Of a DNA stretch of 64,000 nt, positions 17,879 through 27,126 are shown piece after piece. The DNA is taken from NCBI GenBank assembly GCA_964574335.1, contig CAZNNH010000009.1, forward strand, positions 15,489 through 79,488. The letters run 5' to 3'. The stretch comes from CAZNNH01 sp964574335 (GTDB lineage: Bacteria; Acidobacteriota; Vicinamibacteria; Fen-336). The notes beneath the pieces are model-generated. The model saw only the letters and a list, made by a program, of their open reading frames with translations, was not told the DNA's origin and did no database searches. Every line of letters begins with the position of its first letter. Position 1 is the stretch's first letter. Position numbers and translations under genes: made by a program.

Positions 17879-18340
17879 CTACTCGGGGCAGGCGGGGCAG
17901 CCGGAATCGATGACGATCAGCCAACGACCGCTCGGCTCTCGGCGCCAGGTCGAGATGTACGTTCCCACGCGTTTGCCGTCAGGGTCGAAGACGGGGCCCC
18001 GGCTGATCGCCAAGTCGCCGGATCCGACGACCTCCACGATCTCAGGAGTCCACGAGAATGGCGCCTTGGGACCCTGGTAGCGCGTCCGCCAGCCCTCCAC
18101 GATCGCCTCGCGGCCACGAAGCGGACCCTGGCCCCCGACGAAGACGGCATCCTCGGCCACGAAGCGGGCGAAGGCCTCGAGATCCCGGTCCGCCATCGTC
18201 TTGGCGAAGGCGATCTCCGTCTCGCGCACCTGCTGTGCGAGATCGTCGGATGCGGAGGGCGGCAGAGTCTGGGCCGCGAGACCCAGCGCCGACCCTACAC
18301 CCACGACCACGATTCCCGCCCATGCTACGGTTCCCTTCAC
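17879..18340 (-). CDS. secreted SnoaL/DUF4440-like protein
   Basis: A 153-residue NTF2-fold protein of the ketosteroid-isomerase-like superfamily. A signal peptide (AWAGIVVVGVGSALGLAAQ) is followed by the DUF4440 pattern: ETEIAFAKTMADRDLEAFAR, FVAEDAVFVGGQGPLRGREA, IVEGW, and the final strands GTYISTWRREPSGRWLIV with a D-S-G-C-P end. The GTG at 18340 is chosen because AGGAGG lies 5 bp upstream; the longer frame has none. Relatives include polyketide cyclases and calcium/calmodulin association domains, but most secreted bacterial ones have no known substrate. Confidence 0.8.
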   Translation of the reverse strand: MKGTVAWAGIVVVGVGSALGLAAQTLPPSASDDLAQQVRETEIAFAKTMADRDLEAFARFVAEDAVFVGGQGPLRGREAIVEGWRTRYQGPKAPFSWTPEIVEVVGSGDLAISRGPVFDPDGKRVGTYISTWRREPSGRWLIVIDSGCPACPE

Positions 18341-18466
18341 GCTGCCTCCTGATTCGGGCCTGCCCGAGCCGCAAGCGTACCATCCAAGAGCGCGCCGTCC
18401 ACGCGTTGCCCAGGCCAGCCCCGGCGCTCGAGGACGGTCCGGGCGCTGTCTGTGTCCCGATCGGCG

Positions 18467-18472
18467 TATCAT
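18467..18472 (+). promoter_or_regulatory. candidate -10 box of the alpha-2-macroglobulin gene (TATCAT)
   Basis: TATCAT lies 26 nt before the ATG at 18499, giving a short leader that contains the ribosome site AGGGGAGA. Confidence 0.3.
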
Positions 18473-18498
18473 CAGCGGCGACAGGGGAGACGAAGCGG

Positions 18499-21400
18499 AT
18501 GAGGCAGCCGCGCCACCAGCCCGCTGATGCTCCGAGAGGGCCGCGCCGGGTGGCCCTCGGCCTCTGCCTGTTGCTCCTGCCTGGCAGCGGCCTGGCCCTG
18601 GAGACTCCCGAGCGGTCCCTCGACGAGACGGCGATCCGCCTCGAGCTGGGCGAGGAGCGCTCGTGGCTCATCCTGCCGGTGGTGAACGCGGGACCCACGA
18701 CCGGGGCCCGGTTTCGGGTCGAGACCCTCACCCCTGAAGGCGACGTGGGCCTGAGCCTCGAGCGGGACCTCACCCTCGAGGCGGGCGAGCGTTCTCTCCG
18801 CGTGGAGCTGCCCGCCCGCCTCGGCCGGCCCCGGGGCACGCCCCAGAACGAGCTGCTGCTGGACCGGCTGCGCTTCGAGCTGAAGACGGACGACGGCTGG
18901 GTCGCCAGTGGTGTGCGTGGGCTGTCCGCCATCGTGGGGCTGTTCGAGCTGCGGGTCATCGCGCCCTACACGGCTCGGAGCGGCTCGCGGGTCACGGTGC
19001 ACGTACTGGCGAGGCGTGTGGCGACGGGCGAGCCGCTCGAAGGCGTCGCGGTCGAGACGCGGCTCGCTGAAACGGACGAGGGCGACGTCGGGCGAGGGCG
19101 GACGGACGCCCGCGGTCGGGCGACCGTGTCGCTTCGGCTTCCCTCGGATCTCGAGGACGCCGAGCACGAGATCCGGGTGCAGGGACAGCTCGGCGGGATC
19201 GGGGCCGAGGCCGTGAGCGAGCTCTGGACGAGCTCCAACCTGAGGGCCCTGGTCACCACGGACAAGCCCCTCTACCAGCCCGGCCAGCCCCTGCGGGTGC
19301 GCCTGCTGGCCTTCCACCCGCGGGAGCGCGTGGCGGCGGGCCTTCCGGTGAGCTTCAGCCTGAGAGCGCCCGACGGAGAGGCCGTCCTGGAGCGGACGCT
19401 GACCACGTCGGGCAACGGCGTGGCCAGCCTGGAGTGGTCGATCCCCGAGCGGGCGGCGCTGGGCGACTACCACCTGGAGGTGCATGGCGAGGGGGGCCGG
19501 AACCTCGGGCCCGGCCGGACGGTACGCGTGAGCCGCTACGAGCTGCCCGTCCTTCGTCTCGATGCCCGCAGCGAGCGGCCGTTCTACCTGCCCCGGCAGC
19601 GAAGAGCGCGCGTGGTCGTGCGGGTCGAGACGCTGACCGGCGAGCCCGTCGAGGGGGCGCGCGTGACCGTGCGTGGAGGCGTCGCCGAGTCCGACGAGGA
19701 CCAGGCCGAAGACGAGACGGATGCCAGGGGCAGGGCCGTGTTGAGCGTCGACCTGGCCGACGCCCACAGACAGCTCCGCGACGAGGACTGGCGGCAGTTC
19801 GCGGACCTGGGCTACGAGGCCCACGTCGTGGATCCCATCTCGGGGCGGTCGGAGGCGCGCCGCTTCGACATCCGCATCACCCGCCATCCCGTGCACGTCT
19901 ACTGGCAGGAATCCAGCGGAGGGCTGCCTGTCGGCTTCGGTGTCGACGGGTTCGTCGCCACCTACTCCGCCGACGGGACGCCGCTGGCCTGCGACGTCCG
20001 CTTCTCCGGGACCTTCAAGGTCCGGGTGCGCACCAACGAGCGGGGGCAGGCGCGGGTGCGCACCGAGCGCCCTCCGGGCGAGGACGCGCCCCGGGAGCTG
20101 CGCGTCGAGGCCCGCGACGACCAGGGACGCAAGGGCCGCCTCGAGGACCACGTCTACGTCAACACCGACCCGGTCGTGCGGCTTCGGGCGGCGGCCACCC
20201 TGCTCCGACCGGGCGACCCCGTGCGCATCCGGGTCCAGGCGGACCCTCCCGGGGAGGTGCTGCTCCACCTGCAGCGGGGGGACCAGCCGGTCGCGGCCCG
20301 CGAGGTGATGGCCGACGCCGAAGGGGTGTTCGTCGACTTCGCCTACCAGGAGGGGTGGGCGGACGAGCTGTGCGTTGGAGCCATCCGATCGGACGGCGAG
20401 CGGTGGCAGGGGATCGACAGCCTGTGCGTCTTCTACCCGCGGGCGCGGGCGCCCGAGCTGAAGGTCGAGGCGCAGCCGGCACGGGCCCGACCGGGCGAGC
20501 GCGTGCGGGCGCGCTTGCAGCTCCGCGATAGGCGAGGCGCCCCCCGCGCCGGGGTCGTGGGTCTGGTCGGAGTGGACCAGGCGTTGCTCGATCGCGCGCG
20601 TTCACAGGAGGAGTTCGGCGACTTCTGGTACTCCCACGGGCTCTTCGAGGACGACCCCATCGGGGCCCTCGATCTCGACGCCCTGGACGCACAGCAACCC
20701 TGGGAGCCCAGCCTCGAGCTGGCCGCCGCATGGGGGCTGCGCGACGGGGACTTCTACCTGAACCGGGCCACCAGCGAGGGCCCGGACCTCCAGCGCGCCT
20801 ACCAGCCGGTGGTTCTAGTCGCGATGGCGCCGATTCAGGAGGCGCTGGACGACAGGCACTGGCCGGACCCGGGCTACCCGGTGCGCGTCGAGGCGCTGCT
20901 GGACGAGCTCGCGACCCACGGCTTCGAGGCGCGGGGGCTTCTCGACCCATGGGGTCGGAGATACCGGTTTCGTCTGGCCCCCGGTCGGGAGCACATGCAG
21001 CTCGAGGCCGTCAGCGCGGGTCCGGACGAGCTGTTCCACAGCCCGGACGACCTCACCGTGACGGTCCGCTCGTGGCCCCTCTACGCCCGCCTGGCCAAGA
21101 AGCTGCGCCGGGCGCTGGAGCGCTACGTGGACACCCACGGCACCCTGCCGAGGAACGTCCGGGGCCTGCGGGACGTGCTGCGCCGCGAGGGCGTCGACCC
21201 CGGCTCGCTCGAGGACGCCCACGGCGAGCGGCTGCGGCTGGAGCTGAGGCGGGAGGGCCGGCACGGTGTCCTGGCGTGCGCGAGCGATCTGGCTCTCTTC
21301 GAGGTCAAGCTGGATCTCTACGCCGACGCCGAGCGGCGGGTGCGCGAGGCGCTGGCGGCGTTTTCTGCCGAGGCAGGGGGCCTGCCGCAGGACGAGGCCA

Positions 21401-24156
21401 CGTTCTGGAAGGCGCTGTCCGACGCCGGCATCGAGACGCGGTCGATTTGCGACCCTTGGGGTCACGCCCCCTGGCCGGTGTTTCGCCTCGAGTCGCGCCA
21501 CGGGGATCTGCTGGGGCTTCGCGTCGCCGAAACGGGCGCCGCAACCCGGGAGCGCATCAGCGCCGTGTCGCAGGACGTCGAGGCCATCGAGCTGCGAAGC
21601 GCGGGGCCCGACGGGAAGAGGGGCTCCCGCGGCGACGTGCACCTCGCCGACTTCAGCCGGCTGGCCCGCGAGCTGTCCCCGACGCGGACCAGGCCGCGCC
21701 GCGGCGCCGTCGTGAGCGAAACCACGGGAGCCATCCTCGGGCAGGTGACCGACCACGAGGGCGGGGTGCTTCCGGGCGCCACCGTCGCCGTCGAGGATAT
21801 CGATGGCGACCACGAGGCGGTGACCGTCACCGATGGTGACGGCGAGTACGTGGTCGGCGCCTTGCCGCCGGGCAACTACCGGGTGGTCGTCTCTCTCCCG
21901 GGGTTCAAGAACCTCGAGACGCACGTACGGGTCCTGGCGGGCCGGGCCACCGTCGTCGATGCGGAGCTGGAAGTGGGGGAGGTGACCGAGTCGATCTCCG
22001 TGACGGCCTCGGAGAGGCCTACTGGGACGACGTCGGCGGAGGTGGCTCCCAGGGAAGAGATTCGGCTGTCGCTGCGGCCGCCGGCGACGCCACGGCTGCG
22101 CGAGTACTTCCCCGAGACGCTGCTGTGGGAGCCCGAGGTGGAGATCGGCCCGAGCGGCGAGGCCGAGGTCGCCTTCACCCTGGCCGACAGCCTCACCACC
22201 TGGAAGCTGAACGCCCTGGCCTCCACCGACGACGGCTTCGTGACCACGGCCGAGACCGAGGTGGTGGGCTTCCTGCCCTTCTTCGGCGAGCTCGACCCGC
22301 CGCCGGTCCTCACCGCCGGCGATCGCCTCGAGCTGCCCCTGGTAGTGCGCAACCAGCTCGAGACGGAAGAGCGGGCAGAGGTGAGCCTGGAGGCCAGCGC
22401 CGGCCTGGCCATCGGCCCGGCCTCGGCGACCCGCCTGGACGTCCCGGCCGGTGGCACGGCCGTCGCCACCTTCCCCGTCCGTGCCGAGGCCCCCGCAGCC
22501 GAGGTGGCCCTCACCGCCACGGTGCTCGGCGGTGACTCGGGAGACCGCGTTCGCAAGCGGCTGCGGGTGCGCCCCGACGGCGAGGACGTGGAGGGCGTGC
22601 AGGCGGACCTGCTCAGCGGCGATGCCGAGCTGAGCTTCACCGTGCCGCCCGAGGCGCTGCCCGGCACGGCCTGGGGGGAGCTGCGGATCCTTCCCGGGCT
22701 GCGCGCGCAGATCGTCGACGCCATCGAGGGCTCGCTGCACCGGCCGTACGGCTGCGCCGAGCAGACGGTCTCCGCGGGCTTTCCGAGCCTGCTCTTCCTG
22801 GAGCTGGCCGGCGAGGAGGCGCAGGGACCGCAGGTTGAACGGGCGCGCCTGTACCTGCGACGGGCCGTGGAGCGGCTCGAGGCCTTCCAGGCAGCGGGTG
22901 GGGGCTTCGGCTACTGGTGGGCAAGCGAGGCCGACACGGCGGTGACAGCCCACGGCCTGCGGCTGCTGGTCCGGGCACGGGGGCTCGTCGAGGGGCCCGA
23001 GAGGCTGGTGGCGAGCGCCCTGAAGCTGCTGCTGAAGCGCCAGGGTCCCGACGGGCGTTGGGGCGGGTCCTGGGCACTGACGGCCTTCGTCGCCCGGGCC
23101 CTGGCCCAGCTTCCCTCGCCGGGAGAGCGGCCGGACGGCGCGCTGCTCCGGAGCCTGGAGGCGCTCCGCGGCGAGGTCGGCGAGACGCAGGAGCCCTACG
23201 TGCTCGCCACAGCGGCGCTCGTCGGTCTGGAGCTGGACGACGGCGAGCTCGTCGGGGCGGCGCTCGAGCGGCTGCGAGGTCTCGAGCATCGCGAGGGCGA
23301 GGGGTCGTTCTGGCACCCGCAGACCAACACGCCTTTCTTCGGCTGGGGACGCGCCGGTCGCCTGGAGACGACGGGTCTCGTCGCCCAGGCACTGGTGGGC
23401 TCCGGACAACCCGGAGACGAGGCACGAAGGGATCGCGCCCTGCTGTTCCTGCTACGTCATCAGGACGCCTACGGCGTCTGGTGGTCGTCGCAGGCCACGG
23501 TGAACGTGCTCGAGGCGCTGGCCGCCCGGGCCCGTCAGGAGCCGGCGGTGACCTCGCCCCGCGGGCCGGTCCAGGTGCGGCTCGACGGAGCCGACGTGGG
23601 CTCGGTCGACTGGGACGAGGGCGATGATCCCGCGAGGACCGTGCCGTTGGGCTCACCTGCCGCCGGGACGCATCGGCTCGAGCTGCGCGGCCTGCCGCCC
23701 GGCTCGAGCATCGTGCGCCTGGTCACCGGACACGCCCGCCCCTGGCCGGAGACCGCTTCGGGGATCTCTGCCTCGGGCACGCTGCGGCTGGCCGTCGACT
23801 ACGACCGGACGGACCTCCAACGACTCGGCTCGGTCACCGCGCGGCTGGAGGCTCGCCGCGTCGGCTTCCGCGGCTACGGCATGATGCTGGCCGAGGTGGG
23901 CCTGCCCCCCGGCTCGGACGTGGACCGCTTCTCGCTCGAGGACCAGCTCTGGCGATCGGGGCTGTGCCGCTACGAGGTCCGCCCGGACCGGGTGGTGCTC
24001 TACCTGTGGCCGTTCGGCGGCCAGGCGAAGGTCGACGTCCGCTTCCGGCCGCGGCTGGCTCTGGACGCCAAGAGCGCGCCCTCCCAGCTCTACGACTACT
24101 ACAACCCCGACGAGCGCGTCCGTCTGCCGCCCAAGCGCTTCACGGTCCGTCCGTAG
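18499..24156 (+). CDS. alpha-2-macroglobulin with inserted pseudopilin-like and carboxypeptidase-regulatory modules
   Basis: A 1885-residue secreted protein with signal peptide at residues 14-33. Alpha-2-macroglobulins trap proteases, and bacterial forms act in the periplasm. MG-type beta domains fill residues 140-770; TTDKPLYQPGQPLRVRL begins at about 253. Residues 775-1070 are unusual: three consecutive modules resemble the C-terminal domain of type II secretion pseudopilin GspG. They contain LLDPWGRRYRF (814) with SAGPDELFHSPDD, a degenerate LEDAHGERLRL (904), and ICDPWGHAPW (983) with SAGPDGKRGSRGD. Residues 1071-1171 form a CarboxypepD_reg unit ending in VTESISVTA, as at the entry of TonB receptors. 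The A2M core follows, with an intact thioester motif GCAEQ at 1418-1422 and its helical toroid. AGGGGAGA precedes the ATG. No pbpC partner is visible. Confidence 0.92.
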   Translation: MRQPRHQPADAPRGPRRVALGLCLLLLPGSGLALETPERSLDETAIRLELGEERSWLILPVVNAGPTTGARFRVETLTPEGDVGLSLERDLTLEAGERSLRVELPARLGRPRGTPQNELLLDRLRFELKTDDGWVASGVRGLSAIVGLFELRVIAPYTARSGSRVTVHVLARRVATGEPLEGVAVETRLAETDEGDVGRGRTDARGRATVSLRLPSDLEDAEHEIRVQGQLGGIGAEAVSELWTSSNLRALVTTDKPLYQPGQPLRVRLLAFHPRERVAAGLPVSFSLRAPDGEAVLERTLTTSGNGVASLEWSIPERAALGDYHLEVHGEGGRNLGPGRTVRVSRYELPVLRLDARSERPFYLPRQRRARVVVRVETLTGEPVEGARVTVRGGVAESDEDQAEDETDARGRAVLSVDLADAHRQLRDEDWRQFADLGYEAHVVDPISGRSEARRFDIRITRHPVHVYWQESSGGLPVGFGVDGFVATYSADGTPLACDVRFSGTFKVRVRTNERGQARVRTERPPGEDAPRELRVEARDDQGRKGRLEDHVYVNTDPVVRLRAAATLLRPGDPVRIRVQADPPGEVLLHLQRGDQPVAAREVMADAEGVFVDFAYQEGWADELCVGAIRSDGERWQGIDSLCVFYPRARAPELKVEAQPARARPGERVRARLQLRDRRGAPRAGVVGLVGVDQALLDRARSQEEFGDFWYSHGLFEDDPIGALDLDALDAQQPWEPSLELAAAWGLRDGDFYLNRATSEGPDLQRAYQPVVLVAMAPIQEALDDRHWPDPGYPVRVEALLDELATHGFEARGLLDPWGRRYRFRLAPGREHMQLEAVSAGPDELFHSPDDLTVTVRSWPLYARLAKKLRRALERYVDTHGTLPRNVRGLRDVLRREGVDPGSLEDAHGERLRLELRREGRHGVLACASDLALFEVKLDLYADAERRVREALAAFSAEAGGLPQDEATFWKALSDAGIETRSICDPWGHAPWPVFRLESRHGDLLGLRVAETGAATRERISAVSQDVEAIELRSAGPDGKRGSRGDVHLADFSRLARELSPTRTRPRRGAVVSETTGAILGQVTDHEGGVLPGATVAVEDIDGDHEAVTVTDGDGEYVVGALPPGNYRVVVSLPGFKNLETHVRVLAGRATVVDAELEVGEVTESISVTASERPTGTTSAEVAPREEIRLSLRPPATPRLREYFPETLLWEPEVEIGPSGEAEVAFTLADSLTTWKLNALASTDDGFVTTAETEVVGFLPFFGELDPPPVLTAGDRLELPLVVRNQLETEERAEVSLEASAGLAIGPASATRLDVPAGGTAVATFPVRAEAPAAEVALTATVLGGDSGDRVRKRLRVRPDGEDVEGVQADLLSGDAELSFTVPPEALPGTAWGELRILPGLRAQIVDAIEGSLHRPYGCAEQTVSAGFPSLLFLELAGEEAQGPQVERARLYLRRAVERLEAFQAAGGGFGYWWASEADTAVTAHGLRLLVRARGLVEGPERLVASALKLLLKRQGPDGRWGGSWALTAFVARALAQLPSPGERPDGALLRSLEALRGEVGETQEPYVLATAALVGLELDDGELVGAALERLRGLEHREGEGSFWHPQTNTPFFGWGRAGRLETTGLVAQALVGSGQPGDEARRDRALLFLLRHQDAYGVWWSSQATVNVLEALAARARQEPAVTSPRGPVQVRLDGADVGSVDWDEGDDPARTVPLGSPAAGTHRLELRGLPPGSSIVRLVTGHARPWPETASGISASGTLRLAVDYDRTDLQRLGSVTARLEARRVGFRGYGMMLAEVGLPPGSDVDRFSLEDQLWRSGLCRYEVRPDRVVLYLWPFGGQAKVDVRFRPRLALDAKSAPSQLYDYYNPDERVRLPPKRFTVRP

Positions 24157-24160
24157 CAGG

Positions 24161-25483
24161 CTACTCCTGCAGCACGAAGGGGAGCGTGTACGGCCCGGCG
24201 GGCAGTCCGAGAGCCGAGAAGGTCGTCGGGCTGAGCTGCCATCCCGACCGGCTTCCCACGTTGGTGTTGCAGGTCGGGTTCTCGAGCGTCGCCGCAGCGA
24301 ACGAGACCGACGTAGAGAGACCGGTGGTGACGGTGGTCGGGATCATGAAGGCGCCGAGCCTGGCCGACCAGTAGGCCTGCTTGCCGCGGCTGAGGCTGCC
24401 GCCCCCGCTGCCGCCGTCGTTCTTGTAGGCGTCGCCGGTGCAGCCCACCCCCGACCAGAAGATCTGGGCGGGGTACGGGCTGTGGGCGGCGTCTTCGAAG
24501 GTGCTTTCCCAGGCCAGATCCACAAAGTAGCCGTTGCTGGTGATCACCGTGAAGCCGTACGAGTCCGCCGAGACCAGCCTGCCTAAGAGGTTCGGGGTGC
24601 CGGAGCTGTCGTAGACCGAGAGTCCGGCGGTACCGGCTGGACCTTGAGGTCCCTGAGCTCCCTGAGGTCCCTGTGGACCCTGAGGTCCGGTCGGTCCGGC
24701 AGGTCCCGTCGCCCCGGTCGCTCCGGTCGCCCCGGTGGGTCCGATTGGCCCTTGGGGGCCAGTCGGTCCGGCAGGCCCGGCAGGCCCGGCGGGTCCGGCT
24801 GGTCCAGCGGGGCCGGTCGGTCCCTCCGGTCCGGTCGGTCCGGCGGGCCCCGAGCTGGCCAGGGCCACCTCGATCTGCATCTCGTGGGCCTTTGTGGTCT
24901 CCTTGCTTCCCAGGTTGGCCCGGATGCCCGACGGCGCGAGCAGGAGCCCGTTGTTGTCCAGTCCATCGACCCACTGGCGCACCGCGTCCGTGACGTCGAC
25001 CGTCACGAAGTGGCCCTCCGAGCCAGACGGGATGGTGAGGTTGTAGGCCAGCGGAGCCCCGAGGGTGAGACTGGCCGCGGTCGTCGCGGTGAGCGTGTCT
25101 TCATCCCATGGGTCGGCGACCATGCTGAGGTCGATGGTTCCCGCGTCGAGGACGCTCACCACCCAGACTCGCAGGGTGGCCTTGTCGATGTCCGAGCCGG
25201 TGATCCCGCTCGGCAACGGAGAAAGATCGAACTTGACGTAGCCGTCCTGGTGCCTGGCAGCGAACCCGATGTCGTCCCTGATGCCGATTACTGCCGCGGC
25301 ACCGTAGTTCACGTCGGGCTTGCTGGCCCTCGTGTAGGTGTCAGCGGCCACGTTCAGCGTGTCGGCGAAGGCCTTAGGCGACAGGATCGGAAGGGAGAGC
25401 AGGCAGACCGCCCCCAAGACCGGGACGAGGTCTCTCCTCCGAATGTAGGTCGTGCGGCCAGCACTCTCGATCGTTCGTTTCAC
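24161..25483 (-). CDS. secreted DNRLRE-domain protein with collagen-like GXY repeats
   Basis: A 440-residue exported protein starting at a GTG after a GGGG-rich ribosome site. The signal peptide (residues 20-40) is followed by a DNRLRE-type carbohydrate/surface domain (about 42-208, with VAADTYTRASKPDVNYGA, YVKFDLSPL and VTDAVRQWVDG). Then come 25 perfect Gly-X-Y triplets (212-286), mostly GPA/GPT/GPQ/GAT. A C-terminal beta-rich domain with paired Cys (residues about 360 and 415) closes it. Such collagen-like stalks usually project a globular head from the cell surface. It ends 4 bp from the stop of the alpha-2-macroglobulin gene in convergent orientation. Confidence 0.85.
   Translation of the reverse strand: MKRTIESAGRTTYIRRRDLVPVLGAVCLLSLPILSPKAFADTLNVAADTYTRASKPDVNYGAAAVIGIRDDIGFAARHQDGYVKFDLSPLPSGITGSDIDKATLRVWVVSVLDAGTIDLSMVADPWDEDTLTATTAASLTLGAPLAYNLTIPSGSEGHFVTVDVTDAVRQWVDGLDNNGLLLAPSGIRANLGSKETTKAHEMQIEVALASSGPAGPTGPEGPTGPAGPAGPAGPAGPAGPTGPQGPIGPTGATGATGATGPAGPTGPQGPQGPQGAQGPQGPAGTAGLSVYDSSGTPNLLGRLVSADSYGFTVITSNGYFVDLAWESTFEDAAHSPYPAQIFWSGVGCTGDAYKNDGGSGGGSLSRGKQAYWSARLGAFMIPTTVTTGLSTSVSFAAATLENPTCNTNVGSRSGWQLSPTTFSALGLPAGPYTLPFVLQE
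24626..24850 (-). repeat. collagen-like triplet repeat region
   Basis: This 225-bp coding repeat encodes 25 uninterrupted Gly-X-Y triplets. The 9-nt units drift between GGTCC and GGGCC/GGCCC spellings, which indicates recent unit duplication. Such tracts change length by slippage and are also assembly-error prone. Confidence 0.9.
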
Positions 25484-25649
25484 TCAAGTCCCCCCAAGTT
25501 GGCTCGCGGCCGCGCTGCGGCCACGGGCCCAACTGCCCCGGATCGTCTCTGGCGGGCCGAAGGCGAACCATCCCCTCCTCGGTCCGGACCGGCTCCGCTG
25601 TCTTCCGTATGCTCTCGATGATAGCGCCCGGGGACGGAGCCTGTCCAGC

Positions 25650-26882
25650 TCAGGACGGCGCCTGGCGGCTGGCGGGCCAAGGGTGGCTCATCAAGCGATG
25701 CACCACCGCCAGGCCCGATGCGATGACCACGCCCATGGCGCCCACCCCGAACCAGAGCACGTCGGATCCCAGGCTCGAGTAGACGCGGGTGCCCAGGCCG
25801 GGGCCGACCGTCATCGCCACGGCGAAGGCCAGGCTGAACAGACCCTGGTAGCGTCCCTGGGAGGCCGGGTCAGCGCGATTGGCGGCGATGGTGCTGATGG
25901 TCGGCGAGACCAGCATCTCCCCGAGCGTCCAGACGACGACGGTGCCGGCGGCGTAGCCGAAGCCGCGGCCCAGGGGCATCAGCGCGAAGCCCCCGCAGAG
26001 GAACAGGGCTCCCACCGCTGCCAACAGCGCCTCGGGGTGGTTTCGCAGCCGGTGGATCAGCAGCATCTCCACGGCGACGATGAGCAGCGTGTTGATCGCC
26101 ACCAGCGCGCCGATGCTGCTCTCGGGCAGGCCGTAGACCTCGTGCAGGTAGAGCGGGAAGGTGGACAGGAACTGAGAGAAGACCAGGGCCACGCCGAAGA
26201 CCTGGACCAGGAAGAACAGGAAGGCGCGGTCCCGCCACGGGGAGCGCGCCGCGTCCGAGACCGGCGGCCGGCCGTGCCCGTGGGGCCCGGCGGTGGGGAA
26301 GACGCGGAAGACGATGACGGCGGCGGCCAAGCCGGTCAGGCCGTCGACCCAGAACAGGGAGCGGTAGCTCCACAGCGCCAGATAGCCGCCGGCAACCGGG
26401 CCGATGCTGATGCCGAGGTTGGCGGCGAGGCGGTTCAGCGCATAGCCGCGGGGGCGCAGCTCCGGCGGGCAGATCTGCGCGTAGGCCGTGGCGTTGGCGG
26501 GATGCAGCGCCTCGGATGCGGTCGCGGCCAGGAACATGAGCGCGGCGATGGCCGGAAGCGAGCGTGGGAAGGAGAGCAGAATGAGCAGCACGCCGCTCGC
26601 CGAGAGGCTCAGCTTCTGGATGGTGTAGGCGCCCAGCCGATCCGAGAGGCGGCCGCCGAAGTAGGTCCCGAGCAGCGAGCCGAGCCCGAACGCGCTCATC
26701 ACCCAGCCCGCCTCGGGCACCGTGTAGCCGAGCTCCCGCGTCAGGTAGAGCGTCATGAAGAAGAGCACCATCATGCCCGAGCGGTTCACGAACACGGCGA
26801 GAGCCAGCAGCCAGGCGGCACGCGGTAGTCCGGCGTAGGCGTCGCGGTAGCTTCGGGCGAGGCGGCTGAGCATGGCCCCCAT
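25650..26882 (-). CDS. major facilitator superfamily transporter (MDR-type, 12 TM)
   Basis: A 410-residue permease with twelve hydrophobic segments. Its motif A-like loop is GTYFGGRLSDRLGAYTIQ (about residues 76-93), after TM2; RPRGYALNRLAANLGISIGP in TM5 resembles motif C of 12-TM exporters. The central loop (residues 190-215) is basic and carries a HGHGRP patch. It starts at a GGGGGCC-preceded ATG at 26882; an ATG three codons later is equally possible. It stands alone, divergent from the hydrogenase-protease gene. Substrate unknown. Confidence 0.88.
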   Translation of the reverse strand: MGAMLSRLARSYRDAYAGLPRAAWLLALAVFVNRSGMMVLFFMTLYLTRELGYTVPEAGWVMSAFGLGSLLGTYFGGRLSDRLGAYTIQKLSLSASGVLLILLSFPRSLPAIAALMFLAATASEALHPANATAYAQICPPELRPRGYALNRLAANLGISIGPVAGGYLALWSYRSLFWVDGLTGLAAAVIVFRVFPTAGPHGHGRPPVSDAARSPWRDRAFLFFLVQVFGVALVFSQFLSTFPLYLHEVYGLPESSIGALVAINTLLIVAVEMLLIHRLRNHPEALLAAVGALFLCGGFALMPLGRGFGYAAGTVVVWTLGEMLVSPTISTIAANRADPASQGRYQGLFSLAFAVAMTVGPGLGTRVYSSLGSDVLWFGVGAMGVVIASGLAVVHRLMSHPWPASRQAPS

Positions 26883-27126
26883 TGAGCGCCGCGCGGGTGC
26901 GGCGGCCGGCTGGATTCTACGCGAGGAAGACTCTCGGCCAGGCGATACCGGCGATGGCGTCCGCCGCCGCCGATCCGGAATCCGGCCGATTCTCTTCGAG
27001 TATCATGATCCGAGACGGTCCGTGCCAGGGAGGTTGTGGATGAGCCGAGCATGGAGCTGGGGAGCAGCTCTCGCACACTGGACGGCAGCGCGTAGCCGAC
27101 GCCGAGTAGCCTGACGAGAGCCGCCG

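Noticed and set aside
20815..23409. 864-codon minus-strand frame inside the A2M gene
   Set aside because: No domain, no start signal, and it is antisense to the conserved A2M core including the thioester.
24626..24850. CRISPR-like array
   Set aside because: The short regular repeat is an in-frame GXY collagen tract without spacers.
27004..27042. Short peptide frame containing GPCQGGC upstream of the hydrogenase protease
   Set aside because: Only 12 codons; the resemblance to a hydrogenase Cys motif is not enough to call a remnant.
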